NCBI RefSeq assembly: GCF_025151045.1
Contig: NZ_CP102285.1
Location: forward strand, 3,658,001-3,722,000
Source of the DNA: Parabacteroides johnsonii DSM 18315
GTDB taxonomy: Bacteria; Bacteroidota; Bacteroidia; Bacteroidales; Tannerellaceae
Length of the DNA stretch: 64,000 bases
Reading direction: 5' to 3'
Shown: piece after piece, positions 36,558 to 45,900 of the stretch
How positions within the stretch are numbered: position 1 is the first letter of the stretch
Layout: every line of letters starts with the position of its first letter
Notes under the pieces: generated by a model
Seen by the model: the letters and a program-made list of their open reading frames with translations, nothing else
The model's database searches: none
What the model was told of the DNA's origin: nothing
Position numbers and translations under genes: made by a program

Positions 36558-37804
36558 CAAACAATAAGAAATATTACCCCTGGATCGTTGTCGCCCTGCT
36601 TTGGGGCGTAGCTTTGTTAAACTACATGGACAGACAGATGCTTTCGACCATGAAGTCTGCTATGATGATCGACATTACCGAACTGGAATCTGCCACAAAC
36701 TTCGGACGCCTGATGGCGGTATTCTTATGGATATACGGCCTGATGAGCCCTGTCGCCGGTATGATCGCCGATCGGATCAACCGGAAATGGCTGATCGTGG
36801 GCAGTCTCTTCGTCTGGTCGTTCGTTACACTGATGATGGGATATTCGACCGATTTCAACCAGATTTATATTCTCCGCGCTATTATGGGAGTCAGCGAAGC
36901 TTTGTACATCCCTGCCGGACTTTCGCTGATCACGGATTATCACCAAGAAAAAACGAGATCATTAGCCGTCGGGATCCACATGACCGGGCTCTACACCGGA
37001 CAGGCATTGGGTGGTTTCGGGGCCACCATCGCGGGGGCATACAGTTGGGAAACGACTTTCCACTGGTTCGGAATTATCGGGATTGCATACAGTCTCGTCC
37101 TGATTTTTTTCCTGAAAGAGAAAAAAGATCATACGGTCACCAAACTGGATTTGGAACCCGGACCGAAAGAGAATCCGGTGAAAGCGGCGATAAGGGGAAT
37201 GGGAATGTTGTTCGTCAACATTTCATTCTGGATTATCCTACTCTACTTCGCCACTTCGAGCTTGCCGGGTTGGGCGACTAAGAACTGGTTGCCGACTTTG
37301 TTTTCCGAGAATTTGTCCATCGATATGTCGGAAGCCGGGCCATTGTCCACCTTTACGATCGCAATCTCTTCCTTTATCGGGGTAATTGCAGGCGGCATCT
37401 TGTCCGACAAGTGGATTCAACGGAATGTACGGGGACGCATTTATACCGGTTCCATCGGACTTGCCCTGACCATTCCGGCACTCCTGCTGTTAGGGTTCGG
37501 CGACAGTTTCGCCATGATTGTCGGCGGTGGGCTCTGTTTCGGTATCGGATTCGGCATTTTCGACGCCAACAACATGCCGATCCTCTGCCAATTCGTATCG
37601 CCGCGCTACCGGGCGACCGCCTACGGCATCATGAACATGACCGGAGTCTTTGCCGGAGCGATCATCACAAAACTGCTGGGTGAATCGACGGATGCCGGTA
37701 ACTTAGGACAAGATTTTGCGATGATGGCCGGCTTGGTATTCGTCGCCTTAATGGTGGAAGTCATCTTCTTACGCCCGAAAACGGTCAACATGACCGACAA
37801 GTAA
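36554..37804 (+). CDS. nanT: MFS transporter for sialic acid
   Basis: 416 residues with 12 membrane helices. The N-terminal helix has the LLNYMDRQMLS motif of the anion:cation symporter/NanT-like MFS group; loop 2-3 reads GMIADRINRKWLIV. Its place, overlapping the epimerase stop by 4 bp, matches nanT in the B. fragilis nanLET operon, so Neu5Ac uptake across the inner membrane is the expected role. The assignment of substrate rests on gene context. Confidence 0.88.
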   Translation: MTNNKKYYPWIVVALLWGVALLNYMDRQMLSTMKSAMMIDITELESATNFGRLMAVFLWIYGLMSPVAGMIADRINRKWLIVGSLFVWSFVTLMMGYSTDFNQIYILRAIMGVSEALYIPAGLSLITDYHQEKTRSLAVGIHMTGLYTGQALGGFGATIAGAYSWETTFHWFGIIGIAYSLVLIFFLKEKKDHTVTKLDLEPGPKENPVKAAIRGMGMLFVNISFWIILLYFATSSLPGWATKNWLPTLFSENLSIDMSEAGPLSTFTIAISSFIGVIAGGILSDKWIQRNVRGRIYTGSIGLALTIPALLLLGFGDSFAMIVGGGLCFGIGFGIFDANNMPILCQFVSPRYRATAYGIMNMTGVFAGAIITKLLGESTDAGNLGQDFAMMAGLVFVALMVEVIFLRPKTVNMTDK

Positions 37805-37815
37805 AACTTGCAAGG

Positions 37816-37862
37816 TTTCCAAAGGTATTGACTTTTCCTACAAATGTCATTATCTTTGGAAA
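37816..37862 (+). promoter_or_regulatory. Sialidase promoter embedded in a 17-bp inverted repeat
   Basis: TTTCCAAAGGTATTGAC (37816-37832) and GTCATTATCTTTGGAAA (37846-37862) are complementary at 15 of 17 positions. The right arm holds a consensus -7, TATCTTTG (37851-37858), and the left arm a -33-like ATTG (37827-37830), 20 bp apart. A repressor bound here would block polymerase. No T-run follows, which argues against a terminator. Confidence 0.55.
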
Positions 37863-37898
37863 TCCTATTTTATAATAATCTAATCAACAAAAAACATC

Positions 37899-39518
37899 AT
37901 GAGAAAAATCTTTCTTTACTTCAGCCTCCTTCTCTTCATGCAAACTGCCTTTGCTGCCGACAGCTTGTTTGTCAGAAAGCCGCAGATCCCGATACTGATC
38001 GACCGGACAGACAATATCTTAGTGGAAATGCGTATACAGGGCCACAAAGGGGATGTGCTCAACAAACTTTCCCTGCAATTCAAAGAGGGGATCAACTTAA
38101 ACGACATAAAGGCTTTACGCTTTTTCTATAGTGGAACGGAAGCGACTTCCCGACAGGGAAAGCATTACCGTCCGGTTTCCTACATATCCAGCCACGCGGA
38201 AGGCAAGACAAAGACTGCCAATCCCTCCTATTCCGTTAAACAAAGCGAGGTGACGGATATCTCCAATGTCGTGACCTTCACCAGCAACCAACCGATGGTG
38301 GAAGGAGTCAACTACTATTGGATCAGCATCGAGATGAAACCGGAGGCTTCCTTGTTGACCACTTTTACTGTCCAGATGCCGATGGCGGAGGTCAACAATA
38401 TGCCGGCGACAATCGTGTGGGATGGCAAATCGGATGTCCGCCGCATGGGAATCGGTGTCCGCCATGCCGGTGACGACGGGGCTGCGGCTTTCCGTATTCC
38501 GGGACTGGTAACGACCAATAACGGGACACTTTTGGGCGTGTACGATATCCGCTACAACAGTAGTGTGGACCTGCAGGAAATGGTCGATATAGGGGTAAGC
38601 CGCAGCACTGACAAGGGGCAGACCTGGGAGCCGATGCGCGTTGCGATGACGTTCGGCGAAACGGGGGGCCTGCCTCACTCACAGAATGGTGTGGGCGACC
38701 CATCTATCCTGGTGGATGAAAAAACAAATACGATCTGGATCGTTGCCGCCTGGACACATGGCATGGGGAACGGACGTGCCTGGTGGAATTCCATGCCGGG
38801 TATGTCAGCTGACAGCACTGCCCAACTGATGCTTGTCAAAAGCGAAGATGACGGCAAGACCTGGAGCCAGCCGATCAATATTACTTCGCAGGTGAAAGAT
38901 CCTTCCTGGTACTTCCTGTTACAGGGACCGGGACGGGGTATCACGATGAAAGACGGGACGCTGGTTTTCCCTATCCAGTTCATCGATTCCACCCGCATAC
39001 CGAATGCCGGCATCATGTACAGCAAAGACCGGGGAACCACCTGGCATCTGCATAACCTGGCACGCACAAACACGACCGAAGCGCAGGTAGCCGAAGTCGA
39101 ACCGGGTGTCCTAATGTTGAATATGCGTGATAATCGGGGAGGCAGCCGCGCCGTGGCCACCACCCGTGATCTGGGCAAGACCTGGTACGAACATCCGTCC
39201 AGCCGCAGTGCCCTGCAGGAACCGGTCTGTATGGCAAGCCTCATCCACGTAGATGCCAAAGACAACATCACCGGAAAAGACCTGCTGATCTTCTCCAACC
39301 CAAACACAACAAAGGGACGTAACCATATCACCATAAAGGTAAGTACGGACGGAGGTATGACCTGGCCGCTCTCCAATCAGGTGACGCTGGACGAAGACGA
39401 AGGCTGGGGTTACTCCTGCCTGTCCATGATCGACAAGGAGACAGTCGGCATCTTCTACGAATCGAGCGTCGCTCACATGACTTTCCAGGCCATCAGACTG
39501 ACTGACCTAGTCAAGTAG
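37899..39518 (+). CDS. nanH: Exo-alpha-sialidase, GH33
   Basis: 539-residue secreted neuraminidase (signal MRKIFLYFSLLLFMQTAFA). A BNR-neuraminidase N-terminal domain (about 20-170) comes before the six-bladed propeller. The arginine motif is AAFRIPGLV. Five Asp-boxes are visible: SRSTDKGQTW, SEDDGKTW, SKDRGTTW, TTRDLGKTW and STDGGMTW. The catalytic Glu is likely in EAQVAEVEPG and the nucleophilic Tyr in GWGYSC near the C-terminus. It releases Neu5Ac from host glycans outside the cytoplasm and feeds the neighbouring lyase, epimerase and transporter. It has its own promoter with an inverted repeat. Confidence 0.95.
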   Translation: MRKIFLYFSLLLFMQTAFAADSLFVRKPQIPILIDRTDNILVEMRIQGHKGDVLNKLSLQFKEGINLNDIKALRFFYSGTEATSRQGKHYRPVSYISSHAEGKTKTANPSYSVKQSEVTDISNVVTFTSNQPMVEGVNYYWISIEMKPEASLLTTFTVQMPMAEVNNMPATIVWDGKSDVRRMGIGVRHAGDDGAAAFRIPGLVTTNNGTLLGVYDIRYNSSVDLQEMVDIGVSRSTDKGQTWEPMRVAMTFGETGGLPHSQNGVGDPSILVDEKTNTIWIVAAWTHGMGNGRAWWNSMPGMSADSTAQLMLVKSEDDGKTWSQPINITSQVKDPSWYFLLQGPGRGITMKDGTLVFPIQFIDSTRIPNAGIMYSKDRGTTWHLHNLARTNTTEAQVAEVEPGVLMLNMRDNRGGSRAVATTRDLGKTWYEHPSSRSALQEPVCMASLIHVDAKDNITGKDLLIFSNPNTTKGRNHITIKVSTDGGMTWPLSNQVTLDEDEGWGYSCLSMIDKETVGIFYESSVAHMTFQAIRLTDLVK

Positions 39519-39569
39519 TCCTGCATGAATTACTTCCCAACCCTCAGCAAATCATACAGGGATGGAGGA

Positions 39570-39659
39570 ACAGTTTCTCTATAAGGAAAATCTTGTTTCC
39601 CTATAGAGAAATTGTTGTTTCCCTTGTATGAAACTGTCGTTCCCCTATAGAGAAACAAC
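39570..39659. repeat. 22-bp tandem repeats with one inverted unit
   Basis: Three direct 22-bp units at 39594-39615, 39616-39637 and 39638-39659 share the pattern GTTTCCC-TATAGAGAAA; the middle one is the most diverged (TTGTATGAAAC). An inverted unit (CAGTTTCTCTATAAGGAAAA, from about 39571) precedes them and can pair with the first to form a hairpin. It lies between the sialidase and the esterase/mutarotase genes. Confidence 0.7.
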
Positions 39660-39691
39660 TGGTCAGATAGTTCATAAAAAACAATTAGTAA

Positions 39692-42600
39692 ATGAAAAAG
39701 ATCCTGCTCTGCTTATTCATCCTATTGAGTGCCACGATCCAGGCACAAAAGATCAAGGTGGCCTGTGTCGGTAACAGTGTAACGTACGGCCACGGAATCG
39801 AGGACCGCGAAAAGAACAGTTATCCCACCCAGCTTCAACGGATGTTGGGCGAAAGATACGAAGTTGTCAATTTCGGAAAAAGTGGGGCAACGCTATTGCG
39901 AAGGGGACACTGTCCTTACAACGAGCAGGAGGAATACAAGGCAGCTCTCGACTTTGCTGCCGACCGGGTCGTCATCCATCTCGGACTGAATGACACCGAC
40001 CCGCGTGACTGGCCGAATTACCGGGATGACTTCACCAAGGATTATCTGGCCCTGATCGATGCATTCCGGCAAGCGAACCCGAAGTGTAAAATCTGGATTT
40101 GCCGTCTGACGCCGATTTCCCACCGGCACACACGCTTTAAATCGGGTACACGCGATTGGTACTGGCAGATACAACAAAACATCGAAGATATCGCAACACT
40201 CGCCAATACCGGGCTGATCAACCTACAAGCGGGACTTTACGACCGTCCCGACCTCTTACCTGACGCTTTGCATCCCACAGCCGAAGGAGCCGGAATCATT
40301 GCACGGACAGTCTGCCAGGCGTTAACCGGAGATTATGGAGGTCTTCAAATGCCCATGACCTATTCGGACAATATGGTACTCCAACGGGAAAAACCGCTCA
40401 GGATAGCCGGGACAGCCAATGCCGGAGAAAAAGTAACGGTCGACATCGCCGGACAGAAAGGCGAAGCGGTAACGGCTCCGGACGGGAAATGGTCAGTCAC
40501 CCTGCCGCCGATGAAGGCAGGAGGTCCGTACACGTTGAGTATCTCGGCTGCATCCGGAAAACTGGATTATACAAATGTCCTGATCGGCGAAGTTTGGCTT
40601 TGCTCCGGCCAGTCGAATATGGCGTTCCAAGTCAGCAGTGCCGTGGACAGCCAGCGGAAGGCTTTTCTGGAATTTGCCGCCCGGAAACCGGAAATCCGTC
40701 TTTTCGATATGAAGCCTCGGTGGGCGACAAGTGCGGTGGAATGGGATATTTCGACACTGGACTCCCTTAACAGGCTTCAATATTACCGGGATACCGAATG
40801 GAAGGAATGCAACGAAGAGACGGCAAATCGTTTCTCCGCCGTAGCCTTTGCCTTCGGGCAGATGTTGTCAGACAGCTTGCAGGTCCCGGTCGGGCTTATC
40901 CTGAACGCCATAGGCGGTTCACCGGCGGAGGCTTGGATAGACCGCAGAACTCTGGAACTCGAATTTCCCGATATCCTCTACGATTGGAAACAGAATGATT
41001 TCATTCAAGGCTGGGCACGGGAACGTGCCGCCCTGAACATTCGTAAATCGGCAAACAAACAGCAACGGCATCCCTACGAGCCTTGCTACTTATACGAGTC
41101 TGGTATCCGGCCGCTCGAAAAGTTCCCGATACGGGGTGTCATCTGGTATCAGGGAGAATCGAATGCTCACAATATGGAAGCACATGAGAGGTTGTTTCAT
41201 CTTTTGACAAAAAACTGGCGGGAGAACTGGGCGGAAGAATTGCCTTTTTATTATGTGCAACTTTCCAGCATCGACCGTCCCAGCTGGCCCTGGTTCCGAG
41301 ACAGCCAGCGCCGGATGCTCCGGTCGATCCCCAACAGCGGCATGGCGGTCAGCAGCGATCACGGCGATTCCCTGGATGTCCACCCACGCCACAAACGTGA
41401 AATAGGGGAACGCCTCGCTCATTGGGCGCTCAACAAGACGTATGGGCACGACTGCCTGCCGTCCGGCCCGCTCTACCGCTCGGTAAAATTCAAAGACGGC
41501 GCAGCCTATATCACATTCGATTACGGGAAAGGCATGCACAGTTCCGACGGAGGCGAACTGCGCACTTTCGAAGTAGCCGGACACGATGGTTCATTCGTCC
41601 CCGCAGAGGCACAAATCATCGATGGAAAGACCGTAAAAATATGGAGTGACCAAATACAAAATCCGAGATTCGTCCGTTACGGCTGGCAACCTTTCACCCG
41701 CGCCAATTTAGTGAACGAAGCGGGACTTCCGGCTTCGACATTCCGTTCGGAAGCGTCTCCGGTCAGCTGGTTCCGGCTACCCGACCTACCCGGTACTGAA
41801 AAAAGTCCGTCATCAGGCGTATCTGCTCCGTTTACGGGTATCAGTGGCGGACAGTTGCTCGTGGCAGGCGGATGTAACTTCCCCAACAAACCAGCGGCCG
41901 AAGGGGGTACAAAAGAATATTACAGCGATATATATGCATTAGATATCACCACCCGATCTCCTGCCGGATGGAGAAGGATCGGCAAACTACCGTTGCCGCT
42001 TGCTTACGGGGCATCAGTCACAACACCCGAAGGACTCGTCTGGATCGGAGGAAACAACAATGAGGAGGTCTCTGGACAGGTCTTCTTCGTCAATTGGGAC
42101 GGGGAAAAGCAACAACTGCATATCTCCGAACTGCCATCACTTCCCACACCGCTGGATAATCTCTCAGCCACATACGCCGATGGTCACCTATATGTCGCCG
42201 GGGGTAAAGGCAAGTCGCAAACGGCTCCAATAGGTAAGGACGGCTCGCAAACCGCCCCTACAAACCCGCTCTTTTCATTACAGCTAACACCGTCACTTCA
42301 AAAGGAATGGGTACGGCTTCCAGACTTCCCCGGACCTGTCCGGGTACAGCCTGTCCTCACAGCACAGCAATCCGGGGATGGCATACGTCTCTATCTGGCA
42401 GGCGGTTTCCAGCCGGTATCCCCCCATCAGGAAGCCATTGTCTGTACAGATATGCTTTCTTATCATCCGGAAACAAAACAGTGGAAAAATGAAGTTTTTT
42501 TACCTTCTTTTGCAGACGGTTCCCACCGTACCATTACAGGAGGCTGCGCCATCGCATCAGGCGATAGCTCCATCTTTTTGATAGGAGGCGTAAACTACAA

Positions 42601-42889
42601 CCGTTTCCGTGACGCTCTTAACCACCCCGAGCCGGATTATCTGCGACATCCTACCGACTGGTATAAATTCAATACCTCCCTGTTACAATACAATACTTTC
42701 ACAAAACGCTGGACCCACTTAGGCGACTACAAAGAACTGGCACGTGCCGGTGCCGGCATCGCAAACAATGCAAATATGACAATCATAATTGGTGGAGAGC
42801 TAAAGCCGGGCATCCGCACACCGGAAGTCAATGCGTTTGAACTTATAATACTCCCCCGAAAATACTCGATCGCTCAAAATAACAATTAA
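39692..42889 (+). CDS. Triple-domain sialate O-acetylesterase / Neu5Ac mutarotase fusion
   Basis: 1,065 residues with signal peptide (MKKILLCLFILLSATIQA). Domain 1 (about 20-220) is an SGNH/GDSL esterase: nucleophile in GNSVTYGHG, DALHPTAEGA near its end. Domain 2 (about 225-690) is a sialate O-acetylesterase (SASA): EVWLCSGQSNMAF and GVIWYQGESNAHN. Domain 3 (about 695-1060) is a kelch-type propeller of the NanM/cyclically-permuted mutarotase group: GGQLLVAGGCNFP, EGLVWIGGNNNEE, DGIRLYLAGGF, SSIFLIGGVNYN. The first two match dual-domain NanS esterases; mutarotase is usually a separate protein. The frame is continuous, with no stop or frameshift at the joint. The fusion would de-acetylate sialic acid and interconvert its anomers in the periplasm before uptake. 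Confidence 0.88.
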   Translation: MKKILLCLFILLSATIQAQKIKVACVGNSVTYGHGIEDREKNSYPTQLQRMLGERYEVVNFGKSGATLLRRGHCPYNEQEEYKAALDFAADRVVIHLGLNDTDPRDWPNYRDDFTKDYLALIDAFRQANPKCKIWICRLTPISHRHTRFKSGTRDWYWQIQQNIEDIATLANTGLINLQAGLYDRPDLLPDALHPTAEGAGIIARTVCQALTGDYGGLQMPMTYSDNMVLQREKPLRIAGTANAGEKVTVDIAGQKGEAVTAPDGKWSVTLPPMKAGGPYTLSISAASGKLDYTNVLIGEVWLCSGQSNMAFQVSSAVDSQRKAFLEFAARKPEIRLFDMKPRWATSAVEWDISTLDSLNRLQYYRDTEWKECNEETANRFSAVAFAFGQMLSDSLQVPVGLILNAIGGSPAEAWIDRRTLELEFPDILYDWKQNDFIQGWARERAALNIRKSANKQQRHPYEPCYLYESGIRPLEKFPIRGVIWYQGESNAHNMEAHERLFHLLTKNWRENWAEELPFYYVQLSSIDRPSWPWFRDSQRRMLRSIPNSGMAVSSDHGDSLDVHPRHKREIGERLAHWALNKTYGHDCLPSGPLYRSVKFKDGAAYITFDYGKGMHSSDGGELRTFEVAGHDGSFVPAEAQIIDGKTVKIWSDQIQNPRFVRYGWQPFTRANLVNEAGLPASTFRSEASPVSWFRLPDLPGTEKSPSSGVSAPFTGISGGQLLVAGGCNFPNKPAAEGGTKEYYSDIYALDITTRSPAGWRRIGKLPLPLAYGASVTTPEGLVWIGGNNNEEVSGQVFFVNWDGEKQQLHISELPSLPTPLDNLSATYADGHLYVAGGKGKSQTAPIGKDGSQTAPTNPLFSLQLTPSLQKEWVRLPDFPGPVRVQPVLTAQQSGDGIRLYLAGGFQPVSPHQEAIVCTDMLSYHPETKQWKNEVFLPSFADGSHRTITGGCAIASGDSSIFLIGGVNYNRFRDALNHPEPDYLRHPTDWYKFNTSLLQYNTFTKRWTHLGDYKELARAGAGIANNANMTIIIGGELKPGIRTPEVNAFELIILPRKYSIAQNNN

Positions 42890-42916
42890 GAATGATTTAT
42901 TTCTCATATCTTTCTA

Positions 42917-42924
42917 TAACTTTG
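42917..42924 (+). promoter_or_regulatory. -7 element of the HTCS gene
   Basis: TAACTTTG matches TAnnTTTG 38 bp before the ATG. It shows that the HTCS gene is transcribed separately from the esterase gene that ends 28 bp before the box. Confidence 0.5.
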
Positions 42925-42962
42925 TCTCACTATCGGTTGAATCAAAGTAATACTATTTTGTC

Positions 42963-45900
42963 ATGTTCAGAAAAATCATACTTCTTCTCTTTTTTGCGAT
43001 CATAACATTGGCACATTTGTCCGCAGTAAGTAGCCACCCTAATAAAATAGAATCAAACTACAAAATCAGACGGATATCTCCTGACGGAGGATTAAGCATA
43101 AACGGACAACGCGACGTCCGGCAAGACAAATGGGGATTTATCTGGGTGACGACTGTCAACAATCTATACCGATTCGACGGATACACCTTTAAACCTTATA
43201 CAGAAAAAATCAATAAGACAATTCCCTTCACCTCACTGACTTTCGAAAGATTGGAGATCGATAAGGAAGGTGACCTTTACGTGACAACCAGCAACGGACT
43301 CCTCAAATACAATTCGCTGACCGATAATTTCGACCGTCTGCAACCAGGGAGATGTTCACTCATTAAAGAGGATATGAAAGGAAGATTATGGATATCCAAT
43401 CCTTCCTCCATCGGTTTGTTTGACCGGGAAACTTTTCGGTTTACGGCTATAAAATCGGAAACGGGCGACATACCCGACATTTCAGGCATTTGTACCCAGC
43501 ATAACAAGATTTATATCGGGACGGCAACAGGAAAAATCTACTTATATGACGAAACGGGAAACAGGTTTCAGGAGGTCCTTCATATTCCCGAATACAATAT
43601 TGCCGACATTATCCAAGCAGATTCCTTACTCTATGCCCTGACCGAGAGTAAAGGCCTGGTCGTCATTTCGACTAACAGCTATCAGCCAATCAAACAATAT
43701 GATTTCTTTTATCCGGCGGGAGACACAAGAGTTTCCGCCAGGGCTCTATTCATTGATAAATTTAACCATATATGGATTACCGGACAACGGGGAATATATA
43801 TACTGAATCCGGAAACCGACGAATTTACTCATTATTCATATGAAAAAACTGATCCTTACGGATTACCTAGCAATTCTATTTGGAGAATTGCCGAAGATAC
43901 ACAAGGATGCCTATGGTTCGGAACCTATTCGGGAGGTCTTTGCTTCATTAACCTTGACGAACAGAAAAGTCTGAAATCATTCAACGGGAGGACGGACGAT
44001 TTAAGCTATTCGGTCGTCAGTAGTTTCGCCGAAGATGAAAAATTCTTATGGATCGGCACGGAAGGCGGGGGGCTTAACCGGTACAACAAACAAACCGGGA
44101 GCTTTACCCACTTCAAATATAGTCCTACTGAAAACAGCCTCTCTTACGATAATATACAGAGCCTTTTATACACCGACAACAAACTGTGGATAGGCATGTC
44201 GCGAGGAGGTTTGGATTGTCTCGATACTCGGAACGAACATTTTACCCATTACACACTCAACAACAACATGCTGATAAACGACCATGTTGAAAGAATTGTT
44301 GCCGAAGCTGACTCCGGACTTTGGATAAAATATCTGATGAACCGGGATTTCCTGACCTATTTATCAATCAAGGATAATATGACGGAACATATTAATTTCC
44401 TGGCTCCTCCAATTCAATCAAATGGAAATATCAGTGATATCAGAAGAGGAAATGGCGATACCCTCTGGATCGCTTCCGCCTATCAGTTATTAATCATGAA
44501 TGTCCGGACCCACCATGTACAAGTGGCGGATTACAGGTATTCGGATATCAAGAATCCAAAAGGCATGAACATCCAAACAATTTACGTTGACAACGACAAA
44601 CACTCCATATGGATAGGGACACACGGTAACGGCCTACTTATTTACGATATCCCGAACCGGAGCCTGTCCTTAAAAGCCGATTTGTCAAAATATAAAGTCC
44701 ACTCTATTTACAGTATCAATAAAGACAATGAAGGCAATATATGGCTGGGAACCGATAACGGCTTATTCCGTATGGACATCAAGACCAACAGGCTACAGCA
44801 GTTCAATAAAGCCGACGGAGCACAGGGACAAACTTATTACCCTTTCTCCACATTCAAATCGACCAACGGAGAGTTATATTTCGGAGGAAATGAGGGATTC
44901 TCTATTATTAGCCCGTCCAAAATCTCTTATAACAACTATAAGCCCACCGTAATCCTTTCCGACTTTTTACTCGATAACATCCCCGTCATTCCCAATACTA
45001 AGAACTCACCTCTGAAATCTTCCATCTTTCAGACAAAAGAACTGGTGCTCGATTACAACCAGAATAATTTTTCTTTCGAATTTACATCTACGAATTACTT
45101 GAATCCGGGCAAAAACCGTTTCCGGTACCGTCTGGAGAAATATGACGACAAATGGATCGAGACGGATGCCAGCCATCGGTCTGTCTCCTATTCCAAAGTA
45201 CCAAAAGGAACATACAACTTTGAAATCATGACCGCTAACAATGATGGGGTATGGGGTGAACTGACTTCTCTCAAAATCATTATCAAACCAGCTCCCTGGT
45301 TAAGCAACTGGGCAATTGTCGCATATATTCTTTTAGTTTTGCTCATTCTCTATGCACTCATCCGTTACTACAATTACCAGCGCAAGCTTAAAATGTACTA
45401 CTATCTGGAAGAACGGGAACGAGAACAAAAAGAAGAATACCACCAGGCACAATTAACATTCTTCACAAATGTCTCACATGATTTTCGGACACCTCTTTCG
45501 CTCATCCTCGCAGCACTGGAACCGATCAAAGCCGGGAATCTCGCCGGGAAGTACATATCGATCCTTGAAAATAATGCAAAACGATTATTAGCTCTGGTAA
45601 ATGAAGTAATGGATTTCCGTTCTTTACAGAACAATAAAATCAAACTCAATATACAAATCGGTAATTGGAATCAGTTCGTATCGGACAATTGCTCCGATTT
45701 CTCAGAATCGGCAGAACAGAAAAGAATACGGTATACGGTAGAACAGGACCCGTCTATTGCTGCAAATTATTATTTTGATAAAAAAATAATGGAAAAAATA
45801 CTTCTGAATCTGCTCAACAACGCATTCAAATATACTCCAGAAGGAGGATACATAAAAGTCGAGACCCTATCTGACATCAGGAATTTCACAAGCACGCATG

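Noticed and set aside
37816-37862. Intrinsic terminator after nanT
   Set aside because: The stem lacks a following T-run and contains a well-spaced promoter, so a regulatory palindrome is preferred.
39594-39659. CRISPR array
   Set aside because: Units are contiguous 22-bp repeats without spacers, and there are no cas genes.
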